A stretch of DNA of 64,000 nucleotides from Bhargavaea cecembensis DSE10 (GCF_000348905.1 NZ_AOFT01000007.1:62001-126000); one strand, 5' to 3'. Positions 51,670 to 60,159 are shown, counted from the stretch's first letter. Notes: generated by a model not told the origin, from the letters alone. Translations and numbers: made by a program.

Positions 51670-53520
51670 GTGAAACCGATGAAGCTCACACCCGCAGAAA
51701 CACTGCCGGAAGGTCCCGGCTGGCTTTATGAAGTCAAATACGACGGCTTCCGGTGCCTGCTGGACTGGCGGGAGGATGGGATACGCCTGCTGAGCCGGAA
51801 CGGCCATGACCTGGCGGACCGCTTCCCGGAAATCATTTCGGCGATCAGCGAGACAAGTGATGCCGTCCGACCTGACCTGCCCCTTCTCCTTGACGGCGAG
51901 CTCGTATTTCTGCTGAACGATGTGAGGAGCGATTTTTCCGTCGTCGCGCGCCGGTCGAGGCTCCGGACGAAAGCGGCCATCACAGAGCAGAGCCGGATGT
52001 TCCCGTGCCGCTTCGCCGCATTTGACCTGTTGGAGTCGGGCGGTGACGACCTTCGTTCAAGAACAGTCGAGGAGCGCAAGAAACTTCTCGGCAACGTGCT
52101 GCAAGCGGCGGGCTTTCCGATAGAAATCAGCCATCACGACATGTCCCCGTTACAGGGTGTGCCTGCGCATACTCAATCCGAACCGCTCAAAGGCCGGCTG
52201 ATTGCCGGGAACGGCGAGGGATTGGTCGCCAAGCGGGCAGGCAGCCGATGGACGGAAGGCATCCGCTCCACCGACTGGGTCAAGGTCAAAAACTGGCAGA
52301 CCGTCCCCGTTGTCCTCACCGGTTTTGAGACGGAAAACAGCAACTTTTCCGGCCGGATTTTAGACGGAGGAGATTGGCGGGAAGTCGTGACCTTGCGTCA
52401 CGGATTTTCCGATGAAGAATCGAAAACACTCATTTCGCTGTTTCGCGCAAACGGGACAGAAGGACCGTCCGGTGTCTTTGCGTTGGCACCTGCCGTCGTT
52501 GCAGAGGTATTGACGATCGGCGAGTCAGGCGGCAAGCTTCGCGAACCTCGCTTTTCCCGTTTTCTCTTAGAGGAAGACCCGGAGACCGTTACCCTGCAGC
52601 GGTACCGTCGGGCGCTGGAGCCGATTCCGCCCGGTGTCACTGTGACCAATCCCGACAAGCCACTTTTCCCGGAAGCCGGGATCGATAAGGACAGCTATCT
52701 CCTTTACCTGCAGCATGCCGCGCCCCATCTTTTGCCCTGGCTTAAAGACCGCCCCCTTACCGTCATCCGGTATCCGCATGGAACGGAGGATGCCGAACGG
52801 TTCTATCAGAAGCATGCCCCGGATTCCGTCCCTCCATTTGTCCAAACCGCACCGGACGAAGAAGGCGAGCTTCTGTTATGCAACAGTTTGGAGGCACTTC
52901 TCTGGCTCGGCAACCAGGCCGCCTTGGAGCTGCATGTCCCGTTCGGCCGATTGAGGGATGGAGAAGAATCGCCGTATCCGGACGAGATTGTATTTGACCT
53001 GGATCCGCCGGATGCAACAAAATTTCAGCTTGCAGTAGATGCCGCGCTCCGATTGAAGGCAGTGTTTGAGGGATTTGGCCTCCGGACGTTCGTGAAGACT
53101 TCCGGCGGCAAGGGGATGCAGCTGTATATCCCGATCCCGCCCAAGGCGTTTACCTACGAAGAGACCCGGCTCTTCACTTCATTTGCCGCGGGTTACCTTT
53201 GTGAGCAGGCACCGGACCGGTTCACGACGGAGAGGATGAAGAAAAAACGGGGAGGCCGGCTTTACGTGGATTATGTCCAGCATGCCAGGGGAAAAACCAT
53301 CATCGCCCCTTATTCCACCCGGGGCGCGGGACATGCACCGGTCGCGACGCCGCTTGAATGGCAGGAACTAACGGACGATCTCCGGCCGGAAAGCTTCACG
53401 GTTCACACGGTGACCGAACGGCTGCAGACGAAAGGCGATCCTTTCCGGCTGATGGAGGAAGCAAGAGCCGCGCAACCGTTTGGTGATGTGCTGGAGAAAC
53501 TAAAGGAAATGATGGAGTAA
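51670..53520 (+). CDS. ligD: ATP-dependent DNA ligase LigD with polymerase domain
   Basis: LigD fills and seals ends in Ku-dependent NHEJ. The 616-residue protein has an N-terminal ligase domain (nucleotidyl lysine in YEVKYDGFR, residues 20-28; DGELV; LVAKR) and a C-terminal primase-polymerase domain (DEIVFDLDPPDA metal-binding acids; KTSGGKGMQLYIPI; HARGKTIIAPYSTR). There is no 3'-phosphoesterase domain, as in B. subtilis LigD (611 residues). The start is GTG at 51670 with GAGGAGG. Confidence 0.96.
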   Translation: MKPMKLTPAETLPEGPGWLYEVKYDGFRCLLDWREDGIRLLSRNGHDLADRFPEIISAISETSDAVRPDLPLLLDGELVFLLNDVRSDFSVVARRSRLRTKAAITEQSRMFPCRFAAFDLLESGGDDLRSRTVEERKKLLGNVLQAAGFPIEISHHDMSPLQGVPAHTQSEPLKGRLIAGNGEGLVAKRAGSRWTEGIRSTDWVKVKNWQTVPVVLTGFETENSNFSGRILDGGDWREVVTLRHGFSDEESKTLISLFRANGTEGPSGVFALAPAVVAEVLTIGESGGKLREPRFSRFLLEEDPETVTLQRYRRALEPIPPGVTVTNPDKPLFPEAGIDKDSYLLYLQHAAPHLLPWLKDRPLTVIRYPHGTEDAERFYQKHAPDSVPPFVQTAPDEEGELLLCNSLEALLWLGNQAALELHVPFGRLRDGEESPYPDEIVFDLDPPDATKFQLAVDAALRLKAVFEGFGLRTFVKTSGGKGMQLYIPIPPKAFTYEETRLFTSFAAGYLCEQAPDRFTTERMKKKRGGRLYVDYVQHARGKTIIAPYSTRGAGHAPVATPLEWQELTDDLRPESFTVHTVTERLQTKGDPFRLMEEARAAQPFGDVLEKLKEMME

Positions 53521-53527
53521 GAACAGA

Positions 53528-53647
53528 TTATCCACCTGTGCACAAACGCACTTTATACGCATATTATCCACACAAACGAAACAGAATTTGAATATATTTC
53601 GAGTGTGTGTATTTTATCCACAGGATTTCCGCTAATCCTGTGGATTT
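53528..53647. promoter_or_regulatory. Cluster of DnaA-box-like 9-mers upstream of the ParM-like gene
   Basis: Two exact TTATCCACA boxes are at 53564-53572 and 53614-53622. Near matches are TTATCCACC (53528), the reverse TGTGCACAA (53537) and TTATACGCA (53553), with a weaker reverse TGTGGATTT at 53639. The consensus is TTATNCACA. The 53521-54120 gap has no convincing gene; this cluster, iterons and an operator fill much of it. Confidence 0.65.
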
Positions 53648-53650
53648 GTT
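53617..53650 (+). terminator. Terminator-like hairpin after ligD
   Basis: TCCACAGGAT and ATCCTGTGGA arms with an 8-nt loop followed by TTTGTTAATT. Its arms also form DnaA-box-like sequences. Confidence 0.55.
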
Positions 53651-53920
53651 AATTGCCTGGTGTTAATCGGCTGAGGGGCAAAAACACAGCCCGCAATTAA
53701 AGTGGTTTGATCAGTAAAAGTATGATTGGGAAACACAGGCGATGAATGAGTGAGGAAGAAACAAAATGAAGTGAACGAACATCCGTCGACAAACTTTTTT
53801 ATAGAGAACATCCTCATATTTTATGTCGAAATATGAAATGAATGAGGGAGTAAAAACGAGTTTCACTCTTCTCGAAGTACCATTTTTTACTTTTATTAAC
53901 TTTCACACATTGTATTTCTA

Positions 53921-54041
53921 TTGTGCGCACAAAAGAAATACAATATACTCACATTTTCATACGCATTTTGTGCGCAGACTTGAAACAGTTTATCCTCCCA
54001 AAAGGCGCTTTTCGGCGATTTCTGTAAGATTTTTGTGCGCA
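53921..54041 (+). repeat. Three TTGTGCGCA iterons, candidate parC centromere
   Basis: TTGTGCGCA occurs at 53921-53929, 53968-53976 and 54033-54041, all in the same orientation in an AT-rich stretch just before the ParM-like operon. The first extends to a TGTGCGCACA palindrome. Upstream iterons are the usual centromere of ParMR-type loci. Confidence 0.65.
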
Positions 54042-54059
54042 TATCCTACATATTCTCTA

Positions 54060-54100
54060 TTTCTATCATGAGGAGAGCGATGTATAATCATTGATAGAAA
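54060..54100 (+). promoter_or_regulatory. parM promoter inside a 9-bp inverted repeat
   Basis: TTTCTATCA at 54060-54068 and TGATAGAAA at 54092-54100 are perfect inverted arms. Between them is TATAAT at 54083-54088. This placement suggests an operator for autorepression, probably by the downstream RHH-like protein. Confidence 0.7.
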
Positions 54101-54120
54101 CCTAGAGGGAGTGAATGGGA

Positions 54121-55290
54121 ATGGCAGTATTCAAAGCCGGCGCCGATGCCGGTAACAACGCATTAAAATTATGGGTGAAAGATCATGAACCAATTCTGAT
54201 TCCGACGGTCTACTCGCTGTATATGGGAGAGACAACGGAACTGATGGATATGGAAGATATCCCGAAGGATGCCCTTCTTGAGAATATTGACGTTACAATC
54301 AACTCCAAGGCGCTATCCATCAACGGCCAGCGCTATGTAATCGGAGAAAAGGTGCTGAACGATACGCTTCCGGGAATCGAGCTCGAAAAGCGCTCGGACA
54401 AATCTTCTGATGAGATTCCGGTTCTTGTGACACTGGCTGGCCTTGCAGTGGATGCGATGCGCCGCGAATACAAGAAAAACAAGATCACGGTCACGTATGA
54501 CCTGTCCGTGGCGCTGCCGGTCGGCATGATTACACAGGAAGCGGCAAGAAACAACGCCGCTCGCTATATGGGCACGCACGAAGTCATCTTCCACCATCCG
54601 TCCGGACGCAATGTGACCGTGACGATCAAAATCGAATACTGCAAATGCCTGCCTGAAGGAGCTGCAGCCGCATGGGGTGTCGTCTTTGATGAGGGCGGCA
54701 AGCTGTCCGAGCGCAAAGTCGAAGTCGGCGACAAGATCATGAAGGTCGACTTCAGCGACAAGACGCTTCTTCACTTTGATATCGGCTCCGGCACAACGGA
54801 GATTGTCGTGACGGAAGGTGTCCGTTTTAACCCGAAACTGTCGGAAGGCCTGAATTTCGGCGTAAAATCGGCAATCAGCGAGATCCTCAAGCGCTGGAAC
54901 CGCAACCACCCGGTCAAGTCGATCGATTCCATGGCTGAGTTCAACGAGATCTACTTTGACCCGGAACACCCGCGCCACAATGAGCTGAAGGCGGAGTCCC
55001 AGACCGGCCTCATGCAGCTGGCACAGCGAATCAGCCGTCCGATCATCAACAAGATCGACGACCTGAAGGACGATCCGTACGTCTTCATCTACGGCGGCGG
55101 AGCGGCCATCCTGAAAGACTATCTCCAGCAGATCCTGAATGCGAAGGAACGCACGACCAATGTCACGTTCCTCCAAGACCCGATGTTCGTCAACGCGCGC
55201 GGCCTCCTCGTCTACACCTGCTCGCCTCGCTATGAGCAGCAGAAAGAAAAGGAATTAGGTGTGGTCGCAAGTGGCGCGGAATCGAAGTAA
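54121..55290 (+). CDS. ParM/StbA family actin-like ATPase
   Basis: ParM-type actins form filaments that push plasmid copies apart. The 389-residue protein has the actin-fold phosphate-1 loop GADAGNNALKLW at the N-terminus, phosphate-2 LHFDIGSGTTEIVVTEG at about residues 219-235 and the adenosine loop FIYGGGAAILKDYLQ. The ATG at 54121 (GGGAG nine bases upstream) is preferred to the one at 54115. It overlaps the adaptor gene, and its promoter region holds iterons, as in partition loci. Confidence 0.92.
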   Translation: MAVFKAGADAGNNALKLWVKDHEPILIPTVYSLYMGETTELMDMEDIPKDALLENIDVTINSKALSINGQRYVIGEKVLNDTLPGIELEKRSDKSSDEIPVLVTLAGLAVDAMRREYKKNKITVTYDLSVALPVGMITQEAARNNAARYMGTHEVIFHHPSGRNVTVTIKIEYCKCLPEGAAAAWGVVFDEGGKLSERKVEVGDKIMKVDFSDKTLLHFDIGSGTTEIVVTEGVRFNPKLSEGLNFGVKSAISEILKRWNRNHPVKSIDSMAEFNEIYFDPEHPRHNELKAESQTGLMQLAQRISRPIINKIDDLKDDPYVFIYGGGAAILKDYLQQILNAKERTTNVTFLQDPMFVNARGLLVYTCSPRYEQQKEKELGVVASGAESK

Positions 55291-55645
55291 AACCTATCAG
55301 CAGGGAGAGCGGATCAATATCTACTTGAGCCGCGATCTCACGCCGGAGTTCATCGACTGGATCAACGCCCAGTCCGACCTGTCGAACTTCTTCCTGTACG
55401 CCGCTCAGCAGCTGTACCGGAAGACGGGCTTCGTCGATGTCGCCGAAGTCATGCCGAGAAAGATCAACTTCGAACTTGCCGGCGCGGAAGACCGGGATCT
55501 TTTCATCCCGGAGGCCGCCCCGCCGGCACCCGTCCGCGCAGAAAAACCGATAGTGGAACTGGAACCGGAACCCGAACCGGAACCGCCGAAGGAGCCAGCT
55601 CCCGCCTGGGGCGCCCTGGACGACTTCGACGACCCGTTCGCATAA
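55259..55645 (+). CDS. Small ParR-like adaptor with acidic Pro/Glu tail
   Basis: The 128-residue protein has an RHH-like segment (GERINIYLSRDLTPEFIDWINAQ, a strand followed by helices) and a C-terminal tail EPEPEPEPPKEPAPAWG ending in LDDFDDPFA. ParR proteins combine an RHH DNA-binding part with a flexible tail that contacts ParM. The GTG at 55259 has AAGGA; a GTG at 55271 is also possible. It overlaps the actin gene by 32 nt. ParR function is inferred from fold pattern and position. Confidence 0.75.
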   Translation: MWSQVARNRSKTYQQGERINIYLSRDLTPEFIDWINAQSDLSNFFLYAAQQLYRKTGFVDVAEVMPRKINFELAGAEDRDLFIPEAAPPAPVRAEKPIVELEPEPEPEPPKEPAPAWGALDDFDDPFA

Positions 55646-55649
55646 GAAA

Positions 55650-55676
55650 AACCCGCCGATTTGGCGGGTTTTTTAT
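55650..55676. terminator. Bidirectional terminator
   Basis: AACCCGCC-GATTT-GGCGGGTT with TTTTTT on the plus side and a run of T on the minus side, between the adaptor and the convergent PspC gene. Confidence 0.85.
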
Positions 55677-55861
55677 TTCTGCCTGAGCAGATAGGACTCA
55701 TCCAAAGCCCATGACAGAACAAGATACACCCAAAGAGAGACCGAGGCCGTCAGGAGAAAAATCAGCCTGACGACAAACGACGAAATCCCGAAGAACTCCG
55801 CTATTCCCCCACATACCCCAACAATTGCGCGGTCGTCCAATGACTTTCTGAGCTTTTTCAA
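55673..55861 (-). CDS. PspC domain membrane protein
   Basis: The 62-residue protein reads KKLRKSLDDRAIVGVCGGIAEFFGI, the PspC motif, then one membrane helix and ends in SWALDESYLL. PspC proteins sense envelope stress together with PspA homologues. The TTG at 55861 gives the family N-terminus and has GGGGG nine bases before; GTG and ATG codons at 55864 and 55870 are alternatives. Confidence 0.82.
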   Translation of the reverse strand: MKKLRKSLDDRAIVGVCGGIAEFFGISSFVVRLIFLLTASVSLWVYLVLSWALDESYLLRQK

Positions 55862-55971
55862 CACTACCATCCCCCTTGATCTGAATCCCCGCTGTTTCAC
55901 CGGCCGGCAGGAAAAAACACTGGCCATGTCCAATAAGATAATTCTACCATCCACAGGGAGGGAAGAATCCG

Positions 55972-56523
55972 ATGAACCAGTCAGCCACAAGTCCCAAAAT
56001 CCAAACAGAGCGCCTGCTACTCCGCCGCTTCACAGAAGCCGATGCCCCGGAAGTCAGCCGGCTGTGTGACAACTATAACCTGTATAAAAGCACGCTGAAC
56101 CTGCCGCACCCCTACCCAGTTGAAAGCGCGCTGGAGTGGATTGCCACGCACGAAGAAAGCTACACCTCCGGACGGATGTATGAGTTCGCCATCACGGACA
56201 AGGAAAGCGGCACGCTCTACGGAGCTGTCGGACTCTCCCACCAGCAGGTGCACCGCCACGGAGAAATCGGCTATTGGATCGGGGAAGAATACTGGGGCCA
56301 AGGTTATGCCACCGAAGCCGCCAGAGCCGTGCTGGATTTCGCCTTCAACGAAAAGGGCTACCACCGGGTCTACGCCCGGTTCTTCGCCTCCAATCCCCCT
56401 TCAGGCAAGGTCATGGAGAAGATCGGAATGATGCATGAAGGCACGCAGAAAGAACATATCCGCAAAGAAGGCCGGTACGAGGACCTTCTGCTTTACGGCA
56501 TCCTCAACCCGAACCGCCAATAG
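55972..56523 (+). CDS. GNAT acetyltransferase, RimJ/RimL type
   Basis: The 183-residue protein has the RimJ/L pattern: IQTERLLLRRFTEADAPEV at the N-terminus, GEIGYWIGEEYWGQGYATEAARAVLDFAF with the acetyl-CoA loop, and RVYARFFASNPPSGKVMEKIGMMHEG. Members acetylate N-termini or small molecules; its target is unknown. GGAGGG precedes the ATG. A terminator follows. Confidence 0.9.
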   Translation: MNQSATSPKIQTERLLLRRFTEADAPEVSRLCDNYNLYKSTLNLPHPYPVESALEWIATHEESYTSGRMYEFAITDKESGTLYGAVGLSHQQVHRHGEIGYWIGEEYWGQGYATEAARAVLDFAFNEKGYHRVYARFFASNPPSGKVMEKIGMMHEGTQKEHIRKEGRYEDLLLYGILNPNRQ

Positions 56524-56647
56524 TTATGCACAAAACCCGCCAATCCCGGCGGGTTTCTGTTTGTTTTATTTTATCCACTTGTTGATAACTCTTCAATTTT
56601 GTTCCTATCCACAGACTTATTCAGATTTTCCCTTATCCTGTGGATGG
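56524..56647. promoter_or_regulatory. Second group of DnaA-box-like 9-mers
   Basis: An exact TTATGCACA is at 56524-56532. One-mismatch boxes are TTATCCACT (56571) and CTATCCACA (56605); a weaker reverse TGTGGATGG is at 56639. It lies 3' of the acetyltransferase, so the two groups flank the ParM-like region at about 3 kb distance. Confidence 0.5.
56533..56562 (+). terminator. Terminator after the GNAT gene
   Basis: AAACCCGCC-AATC-CCGGCGGGTTT followed by CTGTTTGTTTT. Confidence 0.75.
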
Positions 56648-56778
56648 ACAGTCCCCTTTTCCCCGTCCGCGCATTCAAAGCATTCCAGCCTTCCTGCTTC
56701 CGATACGCCATTCAGAAAGCCGTCAAGGCAGAAGACATCCTTGCCGCATGACTCGCATGTGCCCACCAGTTCCCGCAT
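56617..56778 (-). CDS. Small zinc-ribbon-like protein
   Basis: A 53-residue protein with CESCGKD and CFEC pairs (four cysteines spaced for a zinc ribbon) and an acidic tail. It starts at ATG 56778, behind GGGGGG. It is not recognised further; conservation would be needed to confirm it. It shares the second DnaA-box-like group at its 3' end. Confidence 0.6.
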   Translation of the reverse strand: MRELVGTCESCGKDVFCLDGFLNGVSEAGRLECFECADGEKGTVHPQDKGKSE

Positions 56779-56868
56779 GAAGGTCCCCCCTTTTCCCCGA
56801 GTATACAGAAGAACGGACAGGCAAAAAAGGCGACGGCCCTTTTCGTGACCGTCACCTTTCATGCATCC

Positions 56869-58059
56869 TTATTCGCCCTTCTCGGCCTTCTGGAGCCTGT
56901 CCAGCAGGAACTTGACGAACTGGTCGTCATTCAGCAGCCAGACGCTTCTCTCGCGCTTCAGGAACTTCTCAGCATCAAAGAACGTCGCAAAGGTCTCGTC
57001 CTGTGTCCGGCCGTTGCGCTCGATTCCCCAGCGGCCGTCTTCGATCGGATGGACAAAGTACAGGTCGCCTTCCGGTGCGCGGTAGATCGTGCCGAACGGG
57101 GATTCCTTGAGGTTGTAGCGGGTGTGGCGGGCGTCTTCGCGGAGCGGTTCTTTCTGGAACGCCGCTTCCACGTAAGAAGCAAATGCCTCTTTCGACATCG
57201 AGGCGCCGCTCGCCTTGGCATGCCCGCCGCCGCCGAACGTGCCGGCCACTTGCGACACATCGACATCGTCATGCACGGTGCGGAACGAGACTTTGCGGCC
57301 GCCCATGTTCAGGATCACAATGTAGTCGAGATGCGGGTTCTCCTTGCCGAGCTCGTTGCCCAGCTCAGAGTGATACGACTCAGCATGCACGACACCGGCG
57401 TATAGGCCTTCGTGCTCGAGCTGAACCATTTCGCGGCGCTTTTTGCGGATGTAGCGCGCCATCTTATCGTCTTCCATGTCGAGCAGCTGCTTCTCAAACG
57501 GATCAAACTGGAACGGGCTATCTGACTGCAGCCGCTCCAGCATCTTCGACTCGAACTCGTCAAACGACCCCATAAAGAACAGCGCGTTCAGCCGGCGCGC
57601 CTTGTCGTTGCCGTTTTTCTCCCATTCCCACGTATCGTACTGCCTCACAAGCTCCACGAACTCATCCGCGGCACGCGTGGGCTCCAGGAAGCCCTTGTCG
57701 ATCAGCCAGGCATAGAGGAGCGATGTGGCCGATGTCAGCTTGCCGTCTTCCTGCTCGACCGTGACATTGCCCCATTCGTATTCGTTCAGATGAAGCGCCG
57801 TCTTGTGATGATCGATCAGTGTCACTTTGCCGCCTTTTTTGATGAATTCCTCGATCCGGGTTTCGTTTTCCTCATCCACCGACAAGTCGGTAATGATCAG
57901 TTCCGTGCCGGTATTTCCTTCTCCCAGGAACCGCTCCACTTCGCGGTCCAGCATCTGTACGGAATTGTATCGCACGTTCACATCGTCCCCGAACGCCAGC
58001 TTCGCCACGATGCCGCAGCCGATACCGTCCAGGTCGTTGTGGGACAATAATTTATACAC
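56869..58059 (-). CDS. nrnB: Oligoribonuclease NrnB (DHH family)
   Basis: NrnB degrades short RNAs and pAp-like nucleotides. The 396-residue protein starts YKLLSHNDLDGIGCGIVAKLAFGDDVNVRYNSV with the first metal-binding DHH-family aspartates, carries LIDHHKTA, and has a DHHA1-type GTFGGGGHAKASGASM. The N-terminus is nearly that of B. subtilis NrnB (YngD). It stands alone between a zinc-ribbon-like gene and a phosphatase gene. Confidence 0.93.
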   Translation of the reverse strand: MYKLLSHNDLDGIGCGIVAKLAFGDDVNVRYNSVQMLDREVERFLGEGNTGTELIITDLSVDEENETRIEEFIKKGGKVTLIDHHKTALHLNEYEWGNVTVEQEDGKLTSATSLLYAWLIDKGFLEPTRAADEFVELVRQYDTWEWEKNGNDKARRLNALFFMGSFDEFESKMLERLQSDSPFQFDPFEKQLLDMEDDKMARYIRKKRREMVQLEHEGLYAGVVHAESYHSELGNELGKENPHLDYIVILNMGGRKVSFRTVHDDVDVSQVAGTFGGGGHAKASGASMSKEAFASYVEAAFQKEPLREDARHTRYNLKESPFGTIYRAPEGDLYFVHPIEDGRWGIERNGRTQDETFATFFDAEKFLKRERSVWLLNDDQFVKFLLDRLQKAEKGE

Positions 58060-58157
58060 CGAATCACCTCAGATAAATGCTTTTCATGCTCTAAACAGTA
58101 TACCCGTTTTGCTTCCGCTTTTCTTGTAAAAGTAAAAAGGAGGAAGCCGAAAATTCG

Positions 58158-58697
58158 TCATTCCTCCAGCCAGGTCCGCTGAATATGCACTTTTGTTCCG
58201 ATTGAAATTTTGAATACATCGGGATTTGTGAGGACTTTCCATTGCTCAAAGCCAAACTGCCGATCGTATTCCCCAATCAATAACGACATCAGGTTCCCAT
58301 GGGTGACAAGAGCCGTGCAGGAACCTTCGGGGAGCCCATCGATCACAGAGCGCGCTCTCATGGCGGCTTCCCTTCCGGATTCTCCTCCATTGTATGAAAT
58401 GTCCGGATCGGCAAAAGAACTCTTCAGCTTCTCCATCCAGTCATCGATTGGAGTGGTGCTCAGCACCCTTTCCGCAAGCCGTTCATCAGCCGTCAAAGTA
58501 AGCCCGCTCCGATCCAGAAAAGGCTGGATCGACTGCCTGGCGCGTACAAACGGACTTGAAATCACCGATTCGATTCCAAGATTCATCAAGTGTTCTGCAA
58601 GCTGCTTGGCCTGTTCATGCCCTGCGGGAGTCAACGCGGCCTCCGGCTCCTGCCCTACCGCGGCGCAATGCCGGATGACATAAACCAGCTTTGCCAT
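58158..58697 (-). CDS. Histidine phosphatase family protein
   Basis: The 179-residue protein has the catalytic RHC(A) motif in LVYVIRHCAAVGQEPEAALTPAG (variant of RHG), SSPFVRARQS, and the second histidine in ALVTHGNLMSLLIG. The RHC-x-A-x-GQ variant recurs in a Bacillus subgroup annotated as phosphoglycerate-mutase-like; the substrate is unknown. It overlaps the AAC(6')-like gene by 1 nt. Confidence 0.88.
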   Translation of the reverse strand: MAKLVYVIRHCAAVGQEPEAALTPAGHEQAKQLAEHLMNLGIESVISSPFVRARQSIQPFLDRSGLTLTADERLAERVLSTTPIDDWMEKLKSSFADPDISYNGGESGREAAMRARSVIDGLPEGSCTALVTHGNLMSLLIGEYDRQFGFEQWKVLTNPDVFKISIGTKVHIQRTWLEE

Positions 58698-59146
58698 CAG
58701 CGGGCTTCTCCGATCGGCTTCGTAAAACAGATGATCCGATTGACCTCGGTAAAGCCGAGGGCGAGATGGACCTGCAGGCTGATTTCATTATCCAGCTCAC
58801 AATCACTCGCAAATTCATTGCAGCCTTTATCCCTCGCCCACTGTTCGGCACGCACGACGAGCTCACGGGCGAGGCCTTCCTGTCTGTAGGCCTCTTTGAC
58901 AAACAGCCCTTCCAGGTAACCGACCGGGCTGGTCGATGTGCCTTCGACATAGTCGTGGCGAAGCTGGACCTGCGAGAACCCGACCGGCTCCTCTTCGTCA
59001 AACGCGAGAAAAACAGCCGCTTCCGGATTTCCGATCAGCTCCGAGAACTCCCCTGCCAGCTCTTCTGCCGCATGGTCCGGCCAAAGAAGCAGGGCCAGTT
59101 CCCCGGTTACCCGGGCATCATTCTGTGTCGCCTGCCGAACGTTCAT
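58697..59146 (-). CDS. AAC(6')-like GNAT acetyltransferase
   Basis: The 149-residue protein resembles aminoglycoside 6'-N-acetyltransferases: MNVRQATQNDARVTGELALLLWPDH, SPVGYLEGLFVKEAYRQEGLARELV (acetyl-CoA loop) and NEFASDCELDNEISLQVHLALGFTEVNRIICFTK. Chromosomal enzymes of this kind often give little resistance, so the natural substrate may differ. The ATG at 59146 has AAGGGGG. The gene lies in a run with an APH-like kinase. Confidence 0.88.
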   Translation of the reverse strand: MNVRQATQNDARVTGELALLLWPDHAAEELAGEFSELIGNPEAAVFLAFDEEEPVGFSQVQLRHDYVEGTSTSPVGYLEGLFVKEAYRQEGLARELVVRAEQWARDKGCNEFASDCELDNEISLQVHLALGFTEVNRIICFTKPIGEAR

Positions 59147-59369
59147 GTGCTTCCCCCTTTTCATCCAAACGTTCAAGTACTTCAGCCATGCCGTGCATCA
59201 GAATACCAATCGAGACGATGATCACGAGCACACTCAAGGCGACCATCAGATTAAGCAGCCCGCCCTCAGGCCCCGCACCTGCATCAGCCGTTCCGATCCC
59301 GGCAATGATGCCGACAACGACCATCGCGCTGCCGAACAGCTTTAGCCAAAACGTGATCCCCATTTTCAT
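59118..59369 (-). CDS. Small membrane protein, two helices
   Basis: The 83-residue protein has hydrophobic helices at about residues 6-27 and 38-61 and a charged C-terminus (ERLDEKGEAHERS). It overlaps the AAC(6')-like gene by 29 nt and follows the kinase-like gene by 6 bp, so it is in the same transcript. Function unknown. Confidence 0.7.
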   Translation of the reverse strand: MKMGITFWLKLFGSAMVVVGIIAGIGTADAGAGPEGGLLNLMVALSVLVIIVSIGILMHGMAEVLERLDEKGEAHERSAGDTE

Positions 59370-59375
59370 CCCCCG

Positions 59376-60158
59376 TCAGTAGAATTCGTATAGCCCTTCT
59401 GCATAATACCGGTAAGTTTCCGAAGAAATGCTTTTTCCATAAGCAGCGAAAAAGAGATCACGGTCCCCGGGCCAGCTGAAGATTCCCGGCTTCGGCCGGA
59501 CAGCCAGCGCAATATCGTAATCCGGGTCCCCCGATGTGCCTCCGCTCCAGTCGATGATGCCGGTCAGCCGGTTGTCTTTCACCATAACGTTATCGACCGT
59601 GCAGTCACCATGAATCAGGCACTCCCCCGTGATCGCAGGACGCCCTTTCTTTAAGCGCTCCATCAGCTCAGGCGAGCCGGCCGTCTCATAACGATGAAGG
59701 TTGTCCTCCGCCTCTTCCAGCATGCGCTCAATCCATGGACGGCCCTGCTTAAGATCAGCTGGCACTGGCGTCTGATGAATCATTCTGAGTGCCTCTGCAA
59801 ATGCCTGGATAATCTGCAGGCGTCCGCCGGGATCAGTTGTCCGTCTTAACGCACTGCGCACTGTCTCTCCCTCAATAAACGACATCAAAGCCCAGCTGCA
59901 GGCCGGCTCTTCCAGAAAGGCAATCAGCCGGGGCACCGGCAAACCGGTTCCCGACAGATGATTCAACACCTCAGCCTCCCGCTTGAGCCACTCACCAAAC
60001 GGCGGCTGTTTCGAGCGCTTCAGTACGAATTTCCCCGTATCCGTTGTCAACAGGGCCACTTCCGACGTCCCGCCCTCAGGCAAACTGTCCACACTGTGGA
60101 TGGTGCCGGGAACCAAGTTGGTTATCAACGTGGGGATATCTTCGCGATGGATTGGCAT
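59376..60158 (-). CDS. APH-family phosphotransferase (aminoglycoside kinase-like)
   Basis: The 260-residue protein has the kinase fold: ATP-binding lysine in GKFVLKRSKQP, the Brenner motif HGDCTVDNVMV (catalytic Asp), and the metal-binding GIIDWSGGTSGDPDYDIA. Substrates of this family include aminoglycosides, macrolides and choline-like compounds; this one is not predictable. The ATG at 60158 has AGGTGG five bases before; a GTG at 60167 is an alternative. The next upstream gene ends 1 bp away. Confidence 0.88.
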   Translation of the reverse strand: MPIHREDIPTLITNLVPGTIHSVDSLPEGGTSEVALLTTDTGKFVLKRSKQPPFGEWLKREAEVLNHLSGTGLPVPRLIAFLEEPACSWALMSFIEGETVRSALRRTTDPGGRLQIIQAFAEALRMIHQTPVPADLKQGRPWIERMLEEAEDNLHRYETAGSPELMERLKKGRPAITGECLIHGDCTVDNVMVKDNRLTGIIDWSGGTSGDPDYDIALAVRPKPGIFSWPGDRDLFFAAYGKSISSETYRYYAEGLYEFY

Positions 60159-60159
60159 G

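Noticed and set aside
53823-54071. An 82-codon plus-strand frame upstream of the actin gene
   Set aside because: It runs through the iterons, is rich in Phe/Tyr/His by AT composition, and has no family likeness.
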